Shown here piece by piece: positions 9,140 through 17,618 of a DNA stretch of 64,000 nt. Source of the stretch: Methanolobus sp. WCC4 (GTDB lineage: Archaea > Halobacteriota > Methanosarcinia > Methanosarcinales > Methanosarcinaceae); assembly GCF_038022665.1 (NCBI RefSeq), contig NZ_CP150629.1:620001-684000 (forward strand), read 5' to 3'. The translations under genes and the position numbers were made by a program. The notes below the pieces were generated by a model that saw only the letters and a program-made list of their open reading frames with translations, was not told where the DNA came from and searched no databases. Positions within the stretch are counted from its first letter, which is position 1, and every line of letters begins with the position of its first letter.

Positions 9140-9293
9140 TTGTGATTCCCCTGTTGGATTATATGAAGTACGGGAATTTTCACTCCCTTCTTTTATTTAA
9201 TAGTTGATAGGATATATAATTGATTTAAAAAATCCCTGAAAGCACCTTCATTTGCAGGAACAGTTTTCAAAAATGAAAATGATAGTTCTATTC

Positions 9294-9707
9294 ATGGAGG
9301 ATCCTGAAACCATTTCTCTTATAGCTCCCTGCGGAATGAACTGCGGTATTTGCGTGGCATATCTGCGGGAGCGGAACAAATGTCCGGGATGTAGGGGACC
9401 AGATGATAAAAAACCGGTCACCCGCTGGAAGTGTAAGATAAAGAACTGCTCTACTTTCCAGAAGGATGATCCTCAGTTTTGTTTTGAATGTGAGGATTTT
9501 CCCTGTAAAAGACTGAAACAACTGGATAAAAGGTACCGGACCAGATACCAAATGAGTATGATCGGGAATCTTGAGAACATTAAGAAATCAGGATTATCGG
9601 ACTTTATCAAAAGTGAGAAAACAAGATGGACCTGTCATGAATGCGGAGGTATCATTTGCGTTCATAAAGGCTATTGTTATAGCTGTGGTGAACCGTACGA
9701 TAAGTAG
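9294..9707 (+). CDS. DUF3795 cysteine-rich protein
   Basis: Small cysteine-rich protein (137 residues from this start) of the DUF3795 family, thought to bind zinc or another metal. The signature is APCGMNCGICVAYLRERNKC near the start, followed by further pairs (CPGC, CKIKNC, CFECEDFPC) and a C-terminal CHECGG...CYSCGEP. Fourteen or more cysteines are visible. An in-frame TTG at 9252 and ATG at 9273 exist, but the conserved domain starts just after 9294; no clear ribosome binding site decides it. It stands alone between the aldehyde dehydrogenase promoter region and the GNAT gene. Its function is not known. Confidence 0.7.
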   Translation: MEDPETISLIAPCGMNCGICVAYLRERNKCPGCRGPDDKKPVTRWKCKIKNCSTFQKDDPQFCFECEDFPCKRLKQLDKRYRTRYQMSMIGNLENIKKSGLSDFIKSEKTRWTCHECGGIICVHKGYCYSCGEPYDK

Positions 9708-9747
9708 GACCATTCAAAGGACAGGATCGTAAAAGCTGGAGGAGTCG

Positions 9748-10524
9748 ATGAACGACATTGAGATCATTGACCTGACCCCGGAGAATATTTCCGAATACGG
9801 TGTATGTGGCTATAAGGATGTAAAGAAGCACCTTGAACTGAGAAACAAGATAGACTGGTTCAAAGAGTACTATCCAAAAGGTCTGAGAATTAAAGCCCTC
9901 ATCTCAGAAAAAGGCGGGTATCAGGGCATGCTTGAGTACATTCCCGGCAAATATGCCCACAGGCCCGTGGATGCTGACGGATACATGTTCATCCATTGCA
10001 TCTTTGTTGGCTTCAAAAAAGAGTTCAAAGGCAAAGGATATGCTTCCCTGATGATAGACGAATGCATCAAAGAAGCGAAAAATGAGGGCATGCACGGGCT
10101 TGCTGTTGTTACCAGAAAAGGTTCTTTCATGGTGAAAAAAGAGATCTTTCTCAAAAAAGACTTCACCGTGGTTGATAAGGCAAAACCTGATTTTGAATTG
10201 CTGGTTCTGAAATTCAATGAGGATGCACCAGGCCCAGAGTTTAAGGATATGGAAAAAGTTCTTGAGAACTATAAAGAAGGACTCTATATTATGCGCTCGG
10301 CCCAGTGTCCTTATACTGAAAAGAATGTGAATGCAATTATTGGTACTGCAAAAGATGAATTCGGGCTGGATGCAAGACTGATAGACCTTGAAGATTCAGA
10401 TGCAGTTCAGAACTCTCCATGTGCTTTCGGTACTTTCTGCATCATTTATGATGGAGAGGTAATCAGTCATCATCCTATCAGCAATAAGCGCTTTGTGAAT
10501 ATAATGAATAAAAAGATTAAATGA
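9748..10524 (+). CDS. GNAT acetyltransferase with C-terminal YoaP domain
   Basis: Two-domain protein of 258 residues. Residues about 1-155 form a GNAT N-acyltransferase fold, with the acyl-CoA loop region at FKKEFKGKGYASLMIDECI. Residues about 160-258 match the YoaP-like domain, a thioredoxin-like extension with a CPYT motif (MRSAQCPYT) and a later cysteine pair in NSPCAFGTFC. The ATG at 9748 has a strong GGAGG seven bases upstream. The substrate is unknown. It follows the DUF3795 gene by 40 bp and may be co-transcribed. A copy of the dispersed repeat begins right after its stop codon. Confidence 0.8.
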   Translation: MNDIEIIDLTPENISEYGVCGYKDVKKHLELRNKIDWFKEYYPKGLRIKALISEKGGYQGMLEYIPGKYAHRPVDADGYMFIHCIFVGFKKEFKGKGYASLMIDECIKEAKNEGMHGLAVVTRKGSFMVKKEIFLKKDFTVVDKAKPDFELLVLKFNEDAPGPEFKDMEKVLENYKEGLYIMRSAQCPYTEKNVNAIIGTAKDEFGLDARLIDLEDSDAVQNSPCAFGTFCIIYDGEVISHHPISNKRFVNIMNKKIK

Positions 10525-10529
10525 GAGTT

Positions 10530-10815
10530 TAGGCTCTGTCAAAATCCTTCCGATCTCATCTTTGAACTCAGTAATTTTCAATAACTTCATCATTCCAATG
10601 GTCTTCGGCATATGACAGAGGGGGAATGTGCCGCCTGCGGCGGGTGGTTATATTGTTCTTTGTTGTCAATGATCTTTAGTAGAGCTATCAGAAACACGAG
10701 GCTGCAGGGGACAATAAGTTTGACTGATCGGAAGCTATGGATCACTTAACCATCCCGGAGGATTCCGGCGAAACCGGCACGATCCCAAAAGATGCCAAAA
10801 TAATCTGTTGCTTAA
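10530..10815. mobile_element. Insertion-element remnant / MITE-like repeat, copy 1
   Basis: Begins with TAGGCTCTGTCAAAA, whose reverse complement (with one change) ends copy 3. Shared blocks with copy 3 in order are TTTGAACTCAGTAATTTTCA, a CCGCCTGCGGCGGGTGG-type hairpin, ATTGTTCTTTGTT, AAGTTTGACTGATC and a CCGGCGAAACCGGCACGATC hairpin. The right edge is degenerate. The minus strand carries a short frame (LLKITEFK) also seen in copy 3, which may be the tail of a lost transposase. It fills the 302-bp gap between the GNAT gene and the second aldehyde dehydrogenase. No other gene is seen here. Confidence 0.75.
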
Positions 10816-10826
10816 ACTTTAGATCC

Positions 10827-12191
10827 TCACATCAATTTCACAGACTTGATGTTCATGAACTCAAGGAAACCATGTCTTGAGAGCTCTCTACCCATGCCGC
10901 TTTTTTTCACTCCACCGAAAGGAAGGCATGCCTGTGGTGTACAGAACGAGTTGATCCCCACCATTCCGGTCTCAAGTTCAGAGGCGATCCTCATGGCTCT
11001 TTCACGGTCCTGACTCCATACACTGGCGCCAAGTCCGAACTCGGAATCGTTTGCAAGTTCGATGGCCTCTTCCTCAGTTCTCACAGTTATTATCGGTGCT
11101 ATGGGTCCGAATGTTTCCTCACTCATGACCTTCATGTCCCTGGTTATGTTTCCGAGGACGGTTGGAGAGTACATGTATCCCTCACCTGCCATCCTTCCAC
11201 CGGGAACAAGGGCTTCCGCACCCTTTGATATGGCATCCTTTACCTGTTCTTCCAGTGCCGGTATCTGCTCATCCCTTACCATTGGACCTATATCTGTCTC
11301 AGGATCCATGGGGTCACCGATGTTCAGCTTGTTGGTTCCCTCCACAAACCTCTCGGTGAACTCCTCTGCCACATCCTCCATGACAATGAAACGTTTGGCT
11401 GCTATGCAGGTCTGCCCGGTATTGATGAAACGGCTTGGAACACCTGTCTTTGCTGCCATCTCTACATTTGCATCATCAAGGACAAGGAACGGGTCGCTCC
11501 CGCCAAGTTCCAGCACGAACTTCTTCATATTGTGGGCGGAGAGTTCGGCCACCTTCTGTCCGGCATCGAATCCTCCGGTGAATGATACGGCTTTGACTTC
11601 ATCCCTTGAGATAAGTGAGGATGCGTTCCTCCCGTCGATCAGCATGGTCTGGAAGACACCTTCAGGGAATCCAGCCTCAAGAAAGATGTTCTCGATCTCA
11701 AGTGCACACAGGGGCACATAGCTTGAGTGCTTCAGGAGCATGACATTCCCACCTGCAAGGACATGGGCGGCTGCACTGAGAACCTGCCAGAAGGGGAAGT
11801 TCCATGGTTTGATCGCAAGTACGGTTCCCATAGGTTCGTAGTGTATCGTGGAATTGCATAATTCCTCTGCAGGTTCGGGTTCAAGCATCCTCTCTGCGTT
11901 ATCAGCAAAATAGTCGAACATGGTGGCACATTTAGCAACCTCTGGAACAGCCTGCTTGATGACCTTTCCCATCTCGGTTGTGATGAGTTCCCCATACTGC
12001 TGCTTGTTCTTTCTCAACAGCTCTGCGAAGTTCTTCAGAAGCTCATTTCGCTCTGAGATATCGGTCCTCTTCCATTCCCTGAACGTCTCAGCAGACTTTT
12101 TGAGCATCCTGCTAACCTGTTCTTCAGTATGCATTTCAACTTCGCTGATGACTTTTCCTGTTGTCGGGTTGATGGATGGGATGGTGGTCAT
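10827..12191 (-). CDS. NAD(P)-dependent aldehyde dehydrogenase, second paralogue
   Basis: Second succinate-semialdehyde dehydrogenase-like enzyme (454 residues), clearly related to the one at 7772-9139. It keeps PWNFPFWQVLS, LELGGSDPF and a cysteine motif FINTGQTCIAAKR, where the first cysteine of the paralogue's NCGQSC is replaced but the catalytic cysteine remains. The ATG at 12191 has GAGGAG upstream, which decides the start against an upstream in-frame codon at 12224. It is monocistronic and separated from the first aldehyde dehydrogenase by three genes or elements. The substrate is unknown; division of aldehyde specificity between the two is an inference. Confidence 0.88.
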   Translation of the reverse strand: MTTIPSINPTTGKVISEVEMHTEEQVSRMLKKSAETFREWKRTDISERNELLKNFAELLRKNKQQYGELITTEMGKVIKQAVPEVAKCATMFDYFADNAERMLEPEPAEELCNSTIHYEPMGTVLAIKPWNFPFWQVLSAAAHVLAGGNVMLLKHSSYVPLCALEIENIFLEAGFPEGVFQTMLIDGRNASSLISRDEVKAVSFTGGFDAGQKVAELSAHNMKKFVLELGGSDPFLVLDDANVEMAAKTGVPSRFINTGQTCIAAKRFIVMEDVAEEFTERFVEGTNKLNIGDPMDPETDIGPMVRDEQIPALEEQVKDAISKGAEALVPGGRMAGEGYMYSPTVLGNITRDMKVMSEETFGPIAPIITVRTEEEAIELANDSEFGLGASVWSQDRERAMRIASELETGMVGINSFCTPQACLPFGGVKKSGMGRELSRHGFLEFMNIKSVKLM

Positions 12192-12276
12192 GATAGCTCC
12201 TCGATATAATTGATATAATTGCAATGTCCCATATTTGGTATTATTGATTGGTGAAAAATGAGAGTATTTTTAAGTA

Positions 12277-12708
12277 TCATCTCATAGCGATCTGCACAAC
12301 CGTAGGATACTTTCTCATGATGGCATAGGCAATGGACTTTCCAACCCACATCTTCCCCTGCTGCATCTGTCTCATCTCGCTCAGTTCACCAAGTATCTGT
12401 AATGCAGAAAGTGCGTCAGGGTCGTTAAGGTAGCAACTGTCAGGGACCTTTGTGTCCGAAAAGAAGATTATCGGCAGCTTTAACTTGCCATGGAGGTCAG
12501 GTGGCAATCTTTCGCTGAGGTCTTGCAGTACATTGATGTCAAAGACGTGCTCTTTCCCCACTTTTGTCCTTGAGACAGGTTTTTCCTCTTCAAGAAGGCT
12601 GGCAAGGCTCTTACGCTCGGAAACGATGCCATCGTTCAGCTTTCCTATCTCCAGTCTCATCCATCTTGTGAGGATGGAATCATTGGACAGTGGATATCTG
12701 TCGGACAT
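12277..12708 (-). CDS. UPF0216 (DUF61) family protein
   Basis: Archaeal conserved protein of the UPF0216/DUF61 family (143 residues); the function is unknown. Family features are the opening LTRWMRLEIGKLNDGIV, the central HVFDINVLQDLSERLP and LPIIFFSDTKVPDSCYL, and a C-terminal helix. The TATA-rich region upstream (about 12735-12760) is shared with the divergent MNT gene. It has no obvious operon partner. Confidence 0.85.
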   Translation of the reverse strand: MSDRYPLSNDSILTRWMRLEIGKLNDGIVSERKSLASLLEEEKPVSRTKVGKEHVFDINVLQDLSERLPPDLHGKLKLPIIFFSDTKVPDSCYLNDPDALSALQILGELSEMRQMQQGKMWVGKSIAYAIMRKYPTVVQIAMR

Positions 12709-12845
12709 GTATCTGGTTCTCCTTTCCTGTATTCTTCTATGTTCGTTTCACTAGATATAATTCTACATCGAACAGGTTGAAGCTCGTTGGTCATTTTTAT
12801 TTTCTTCAGGATCAAAGATTTAAACTTTGTCAACGAGTATTGATT

Positions 12846-13130
12846 ATGGTTGCTCTCAAGCTCTTGAAGGAGCATGAAGACGAGATTAGGGAACTTTTTG
12901 GTGTTAAGAGGATAGGTCTTTTCGGATCATTTGCCAGAGGCGAAGCCTTGAAAAGAAGCGACGTAGATGTGCTTGTAGAGTTTGATGAGGGTAAGAAGAC
13001 ATTCAATAACTATATGGACCTGAAGTTCTATCTTGAGGAGCTTTTTGAAAGGGATGTGGACTTAGTAATTGAAACAGCTATCAAACCCAGGTTAAAGGAG
13101 CACATAATGAGGGAAGCTGTCTATGCCTGA
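12846..13130 (+). CDS. MNT-type minimal nucleotidyltransferase (orphan antitoxin-like)
   Basis: A 94-residue minimal nucleotidyltransferase of the MntA/NTP_transf_2 type. The signature GLFGSFARGEALKRSDVDVLVEF (residues about 24-46) contains the GS and paired aspartates that bind metal and nucleotide. In known HEPN/MNT modules this protein is the antitoxin and adenylylates the HEPN RNase. Here no HEPN gene is next to it: the following gene is a Fic-family gene on the opposite strand, 36 bp away. The ATG at 12846 is the start; an upstream extension to 12690 has no homology-like sequence. It may be an orphan or use a partner elsewhere. Confidence 0.8.
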   Translation: MVALKLLKEHEDEIRELFGVKRIGLFGSFARGEALKRSDVDVLVEFDEGKKTFNNYMDLKFYLEELFERDVDLVIETAIKPRLKEHIMREAVYA

Positions 13131-13166
13131 AGATACAGGGCTGAAACGAGTTGTACGCTCATATGC

Positions 13167-14189
13167 TCATATCAGTTCATCCAGATGGTCATACCTGAGC
13201 TTATAGTAGGTTCCTCTTCCTGTTCTTCCAACCTGTACGAATATCTTTTTCTTCACCAGTTCCTGAAGGTCGCGTTTTGCTGTGGAGGCACCGAGGTCGC
13301 ACAGTTTCTGGTACTCCTTGTTGGTTATCTTCCCCATCTCACGGGCAAAGCGGATCGCTTCTATTTGTCGGTCCCTGAGACCTGTCTTGATATATTTGCC
13401 CACGGTGCCGTAGTCGCGACTTATGTTCAGTACGGCATTCTCCACCCTTGAGGCCTTCAGTGCAAGGCCATAGAGGTAGTATTCCAGCCATTCGTTCATG
13501 TTAGGCTCTTCACCGTCAGTGCCTTCCAGTCTATCGAAGTAGTCCTTCTTTCGCTGGTTGAAGAATTCCTCAAGAGTGAAAAGTCTCTTTGCTTCCCTGA
13601 AGTTCCTGCTAAGCAGGTATGAGGAAATGCTCATTGCAATGGTACCGCTAGCCCTCTCAAAAGGATGCATACGATAGAGTTCGTAGTGTACGATACCTGC
13701 GACAAGTGTAGGGACCATCTCTGATGCTTCCTCACCATATACCCAGTCAATGAGGTCACGGACACAGTATCTCACTCTTTCGGGCTCCATGAAACCTTCA
13801 GCCATCGTTGTCCTGTACCTGCCTATCTCATCAGCAGGGAGTATGTCTTTCATGGCAATTCTGTGCAGTTCAAGTACCATATCCTCGGATATGTCTTCAT
13901 CAGCGTTCTGTAGGTAATCATTCAGCTCCAGAAAGTTCAGTACCTGCTTCTTGTCGGTCTCGTCACCGAAAATATCCTGTCCATTCACCAGTTTGGTTAC
14001 CTGCCGGATGGAAAGCCCGTTCCCTTCCAGACTGGTTGCATGGTAGGTTAGCCTGAAAAGGGTATTGATCTGGAGGCGCCTTTCCCATGCAGGAGGCACG
14101 TGGGTGTTGAGGATTATCTCCCTTGCCGCCTGTATCCTTGCCAGTAAACGTACTATCCTGTCACTGTACTGGAAATCCGGCTGGTACAT
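13167..14189 (-). CDS. Fic family protein with degenerate active-site motif
   Basis: Fic-fold protein of 340 residues. An inhibitory-helix-like motif (ATSLEGNGLS, near residue 53) comes first, then the Fic core (about 95-230) and a C-terminal winged helix (about 270-340; ITNKEYQKLCDLGASTAKRD). Active Fic enzymes carry HPFxxGNGR; here the motif reads HPFERASGTIAM, keeping the histidine but losing the glycine-asparagine and arginine needed to hold ATP. AMP transfer is therefore unlikely as judged from sequence. The ATG at 14189 is preferred to a GTG at 14201 because GTGAG lies eight bases ahead of it. It converges with the MNT nucleotidyltransferase gene. Confidence 0.85.
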   Translation of the reverse strand: MYQPDFQYSDRIVRLLARIQAAREIILNTHVPPAWERRLQINTLFRLTYHATSLEGNGLSIRQVTKLVNGQDIFGDETDKKQVLNFLELNDYLQNADEDISEDMVLELHRIAMKDILPADEIGRYRTTMAEGFMEPERVRYCVRDLIDWVYGEEASEMVPTLVAGIVHYELYRMHPFERASGTIAMSISSYLLSRNFREAKRLFTLEEFFNQRKKDYFDRLEGTDGEEPNMNEWLEYYLYGLALKASRVENAVLNISRDYGTVGKYIKTGLRDRQIEAIRFAREMGKITNKEYQKLCDLGASTAKRDLQELVKKKIFVQVGRTGRGTYYKLRYDHLDELI

Positions 14190-14259
14190 ATTGTGTCTCA
14201 CTTTCCTGGCTGGCTGAATATAGGACCGAACAAGCTACGTTCAAGGTCTGGTAAAAAGC

Positions 14260-14304
14260 TAACTACAAGACTAACTATAAATTCCTTAACTACGACTTAT
14301 AAGT
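14260..14304 (+). promoter_or_regulatory. Promoter of ribose-1,5-bisphosphate isomerase, with TAACTA repeats
   Basis: A TATA-like CTATAAATT (14274-14282) lies about 28 bp before the ATG at 14305, so the mRNA is probably nearly leaderless. Three TAACTA hexamers (14260, 14272, 14287) surround it. They sit between two divergent genes (Fic and the isomerase); a regulatory role is inference. Confidence 0.45.
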
Positions 14305-15234
14305 ATGGATGAGTTGGCCGACCTCAATATTATAGCAGAGAAGATAAGGACCATGGAGATCAGGGGAGCGGGAAGGATCGCTGTTGCAGCATCTGCCGCT
14401 TTAAGGGACTATGTGACGAAACTGAATCCCCTCCCCATGGAAGAGTTCAATACAAAGCTCGAAGAGGCTGCAAAGATACTTGTGGACACAAGACCCACCG
14501 CTGTCTCTCTTCCGAACGCGGTTGCTCTCACAAAAAGACACAGTGCAACCAATGTCAGTGATGCGATCCACGAGATAAACGTCAATTCAGAGAAGTTCAT
14601 CAAGAATGCAGAAGAGGCACTGGACAAGATTGGCAGGATAGGTGCTGAGCGCATCCACGACGGCGATGTCATCATGACACACTGCAATTCCCATGCAGCG
14701 ATATCGATCATCAAGACCGCCTTCGACCAGGGAAAGGACATATCCGTTATCGCCACGGAATCCCGACCCAGAAGGCAGGGATTCATCACCATCAGGGAGC
14801 TGAACGACTATGGCATCCCGACGACCCTTATCGTAGATTCGGCTGTCAGGCTGACTATGAAGAAAGTGGACCTTGTGGTGGTCGGTGCGGATTCTATCAC
14901 TGTCAATGGAGCCCTCATCAACAAGATCGGCACCTCCCAGCTTGCAATGGCAGCACAGGAAGCACGCAGGAACGTCATCGTTGCTGCGGAGACCTATAAG
15001 TTCAGTCCTCGTACACTCCTTGGTGAGATGGTTGAGATAGAGGACCGCTCCAGTGACGAGGTAATAGATGCTGATATCCTCAAGGACCTTCCAAACGTGA
15101 AGGTAAGCAATCCTGCATTCGATGTAACCCCTGCAGAGTATATCGACCTGATAATAACCGAGGTAGGTGCTTTCCCACCGGCTATGGCTTTCACGATCCT
15201 GAGGGATTATCTGGGACTTGAGATGGAGGTCTGA
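14305..15234 (+). CDS. Ribose-1,5-bisphosphate isomerase
   Basis: Enzyme of the archaeal AMP-salvage (pentose bisphosphate) pathway that converts ribose-1,5-bisphosphate to ribulose-1,5-bisphosphate for form III RuBisCO. It belongs to the eIF2B-alpha/MtnA fold; 309 residues, a usual length. Typical segments are MEIRGAGRIAVAAS, DGDVIMTHCNSHAAI (catalytic cysteine), ESRPRRQGF, VGADSI (catalytic aspartate) and a C-terminal FDVTPAEYIDLIITEVGAF. AMP phosphorylase and RuBisCO are not in this window. The mRNA looks leaderless. MtnA or a bona fide eIF2B subunit are less likely given the ESRPRRQG and NKIGT signatures. Confidence 0.9.
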   Translation: MDELADLNIIAEKIRTMEIRGAGRIAVAASAALRDYVTKLNPLPMEEFNTKLEEAAKILVDTRPTAVSLPNAVALTKRHSATNVSDAIHEINVNSEKFIKNAEEALDKIGRIGAERIHDGDVIMTHCNSHAAISIIKTAFDQGKDISVIATESRPRRQGFITIRELNDYGIPTTLIVDSAVRLTMKKVDLVVVGADSITVNGALINKIGTSQLAMAAQEARRNVIVAAETYKFSPRTLLGEMVEIEDRSSDEVIDADILKDLPNVKVSNPAFDVTPAEYIDLIITEVGAFPPAMAFTILRDYLGLEMEV

Positions 15235-15258
15235 CCAGATCGGTCATAACTGGAAGCA

Positions 15259-15549
15259 TCAATCCTTCCAGTTCCACCATTTTAAGAGTTCAGGGTCATG
15301 TTCATCATTAGATGCAAAGTAGACGGCACATCTGAAGACGTAAAGCATGCACCTGTCAACCTGTTTTCCCTGAAAGTCATATAACTGATGATAGAGTTCT
15401 TCGGGGTCCCTGTTCCTGAGCTCTTCAGTGCTTCGAATACCCATATTCCACAGGTCATCAGCGATCACCTTTCCTACACCGGGAATCTGCATAAGCTCTT
15501 TTGTAATGGTTTTGTAGTTGTCTGTTCCGGCTGCTGTCATATCACTCAT
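15259..15549 (-). CDS. Cdd1-like helix-hairpin-helix protein
   Basis: A 96-residue protein matching the Cdd1 (pathogenicity-locus) family, built around a helix-hairpin-helix motif (LMQIPGVGKVIADDLWNMGI, residues about 19-38) and ending in a conserved segment with DRCMLYVFRCAVYFA and LKWWNWKD. Such proteins are thought to bind nucleic acid; the function is unknown. It follows the SagB-type gene with a 3-bp gap, so the two are co-transcribed. Confidence 0.8.
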   Translation of the reverse strand: MSDMTAAGTDNYKTITKELMQIPGVGKVIADDLWNMGIRSTEELRNRDPEELYHQLYDFQGKQVDRCMLYVFRCAVYFASNDEHDPELLKWWNWKD

Positions 15550-15552
15550 ATC

Positions 15553-16287
15553 TCATTTCTTCCCCACGGTTGCCACGTATATGACGAACTCGTTCTCTCC
15601 ATCGATCCCTAGCACGGGATTGATCTCCTCATCAAGGAAAGCTGCGATGGCACAGACCCCACAACCAACGGATACTGCACTGAGATAGAGGTTCTGGCAG
15701 GTATGTCCCGCGTCCAGATGCAGGTAACGGTACCCTCTCTGCCCATATCTCCACGCCATCCTGTAGGGTACTGCTGTCCAGATGAATGTCACCGCACTGC
15801 TCTTTACGAACGCCTGGTCCAGACATCCGTGCTTTACCCTGTCAGCTATGTCCTTGCCCATATCGACCTCAACGAGCTTGTGTTCGACCGGGAGGAAGCG
15901 ATAGAGTCCTTTTTCAAGCTCCTCTACATTGTTCACAAGAATATAGGTCTCAAGTGCGTGTCTGGCTCCTGCCGAGGGTACGGTCCTGAAGGTCACCACG
16001 TCCCGGACCACTTCCTTTACTCCCTGTGTGCACCAGAGCAGGTATGACAGTTCCTCGATGGACAGTGGTTCTGAACTATAGTTCCTGATGCTCGTCCTAT
16101 TTTCGATGGCCTGTCTCAGGTCCATATCTTCGACTTCGATGCTCTTAGGTAACGGCAGGTCTCTTATCCTGTCCGAATCCTCAACTCCCTTTTCGAGCTC
16201 CGGCTGCGGATAACCCATTGACTGGTCTGACATGTCCAGATACCTGTACTGTGTCCTTTCCATGAACTCTTTTCCGGTATTCTTCAT
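15553..16287 (-). CDS. SagB/ThcOx-type nitroreductase-family oxidoreductase
   Basis: FMN-dependent oxidoreductase of the SagB/ThcOx group (244 residues). Typical motifs are IENRTSIRNYSSEPLSIEEL (residues about 63-82), TVPSAGARHALETYI, LDAGHTCQNLYLSAVSVG and the closing VGCGVCAIAAFLDEE. Relatives oxidise azolines in peptide toxins, but stand-alone archaeal members are common and have no precursor peptide or cyclodehydratase nearby, as is the case here. The substrate is unknown. It is the first gene of a pair with the Cdd1-like gene. Confidence 0.88.
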   Translation of the reverse strand: MKNTGKEFMERTQYRYLDMSDQSMGYPQPELEKGVEDSDRIRDLPLPKSIEVEDMDLRQAIENRTSIRNYSSEPLSIEELSYLLWCTQGVKEVVRDVVTFRTVPSAGARHALETYILVNNVEELEKGLYRFLPVEHKLVEVDMGKDIADRVKHGCLDQAFVKSSAVTFIWTAVPYRMAWRYGQRGYRYLHLDAGHTCQNLYLSAVSVGCGVCAIAAFLDEEINPVLGIDGENEFVIYVATVGKK

Positions 16288-16319
16288 GATCCTATGCTCC
16301 CGTTATCCTCAAAAAATGC

Positions 16320-16976
16320 TTATCCGTTCTTCATCCGTTTTGCCATTATGACTATAAAGGACCCTCTTCCGAATCCATTCTCTGCTTTTTCCGGTTCCCT
16401 GATTAAATTCAGTGGTTTGAAAAGCGTCTGTGTGACAGTAATATCCCCGAAACCATGCTCTTCCAGTATTGATATCATATCTTCTGTAGTACGAAAGGAA
16501 ATATTCATGTAGAACCTGCTCTTTGGTGCTTTTTTACGGTACTTCCTGCCAAGGATGCTGTTCTTCTCTACAAAAGCGATGATAAAGGACCCTTCAGGGG
16601 TCAGGACCCGATATATTTCTTCCAGTGTCGGTTCTGCATCCATTAAACAGAAACTTGTAACTATCAGGACAAGTTCCATTGATGAGCTTTTGACAGGAAG
16701 CGCTTCTGAAACTCCTTTTATGCACCAGACTCCCCTGCGTGCTGCAATTTCCAGCATACTGGCCGAAGGGTCAAGTCCATGGGTTATGCCCAGTTCCGCT
16801 GCAAACCTGCCGGTTCCAACACCGATCTCAATAGCGTTCTTTCCAATGCCGGGAGGCATCAGTTTTCGGATGGCTCCCATCTCAGATGTATAGACCGCCG
16901 GATTCCTGTCGTACCAGCTATCATATTTCCGGGCACGGCTGTCATAAACGGTTTTCTTCATGTTCCCCATTCCCAT
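16320..16976 (-). CDS. Class I SAM-dependent methyltransferase
   Basis: Methyltransferase of the UbiE/Methyltransf_11 type, about 218 residues. The SAM-binding motif I is NAIEIGVGTGRFAAELG, followed by LDPSASMLEIAARRG and the VLIVTSFCLMDAEPTLEEIYRVL segment typical of this group. Three ATGs (16976, 16970, 16961) are possible; none has a decisive ribosome binding site, and the frame opens further upstream without homology. It is divergent from the Tag gene. The substrate is unknown. Confidence 0.8.
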   Translation of the reverse strand: MGMGNMKKTVYDSRARKYDSWYDRNPAVYTSEMGAIRKLMPPGIGKNAIEIGVGTGRFAAELGITHGLDPSASMLEIAARRGVWCIKGVSEALPVKSSSMELVLIVTSFCLMDAEPTLEEIYRVLTPEGSFIIAFVEKNSILGRKYRKKAPKSRFYMNISFRTTEDMISILEEHGFGDITVTQTLFKPLNLIREPEKAENGFGRGSFIVIMAKRMKNG

Positions 16977-17027
16977 ACAGGATTCTCTTAAAGAAACTAT
17001 AAAAGCTTTCACACCTCTCTGAAATAT

Positions 17028-17603
17028 ATGAAGGTCAGATGTGAGTGGGCTGAGTTCAACGAACAGGAAATAGAGTATCATGACAAAGAGTGGGGAACAC
17101 CCGAACATGATGACAGGAAACTGTTCGAGTTCCTGATACTGGAAGGGGCACAGGCAGGACTTAGCTGGGATACGATCCTGAAAAGAAGGGAGAACTACAG
17201 GAAAGCTTTCGATGGTTTTGATTACAACAGGGTCGCTTCCTATGATGAAGCAAAGATAGGGGAACTGCTTCAGGATGCGGGTATCATAAGGAACAAACTG
17301 AAAGTACGTTCTGCTGTCAGGAATGCAAAGGCATTCATCGAGGTAAGGAATGAGTTCGGTTCATTCGATAGTTATCTTAAGTTCTTCCTGCCGGACGGGA
17401 AGCCGATACAGAACTCATGGGAATCAATTTCAGAGATCCCTGCAAAGACCGATCTGTCGGAGATGATCAGCAAGGATTTGAAGAAAAGGGGCTTCAACTT
17501 CGTGGGTCCCACGATAGTGTATGCTTTCATGCAGGCTGTGGGAATGGTCAATGACCATGTGACAGGTTGTTTCAGGTATCAGGAATGCAGGGATATGGAA
17601 TAG
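17028..17603 (+). CDS. tag: DNA-3-methyladenine glycosylase I
   Basis: Base-excision repair enzyme that removes 3-methyladenine from alkylated DNA; 191 residues. The HhH-superfamily Tag motifs CEWAEFNEQEIEYHDKEWG, DDRKLFEFLILEGAQAGLSW and the C-terminal NFVGPTIVYAFMQAVGMVNDH are all present. The zinc ligands of Tag seem kept: Cys near the N-terminus (RCEW), His in EYHDKEWG, and the C-terminal His-Cys pair in VNDHVTGCFRY. It stands alone, divergent from a methyltransferase gene. Confidence 0.92.
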   Translation: MKVRCEWAEFNEQEIEYHDKEWGTPEHDDRKLFEFLILEGAQAGLSWDTILKRRENYRKAFDGFDYNRVASYDEAKIGELLQDAGIIRNKLKVRSAVRNAKAFIEVRNEFGSFDSYLKFFLPDGKPIQNSWESISEIPAKTDLSEMISKDLKKRGFNFVGPTIVYAFMQAVGMVNDHVTGCFRYQECRDME

Positions 17604-17618
17604 TTCTCAGGAACGTGT

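Noticed and set aside
10396-10611. Minus-strand 71-codon frame as a functional gene
   Set aside because: It spans the end of the GNAT gene and the repeat; only its first part resembles the frame in copy 3, so it is treated as a remnant of an insertion element.
15553-16287. RiPP (peptide toxin) cluster around the SagB-type oxidoreductase
   Set aside because: No cyclodehydratase, precursor peptide or export gene is nearby; neighbours are Cdd1-like and a methyltransferase on its own.
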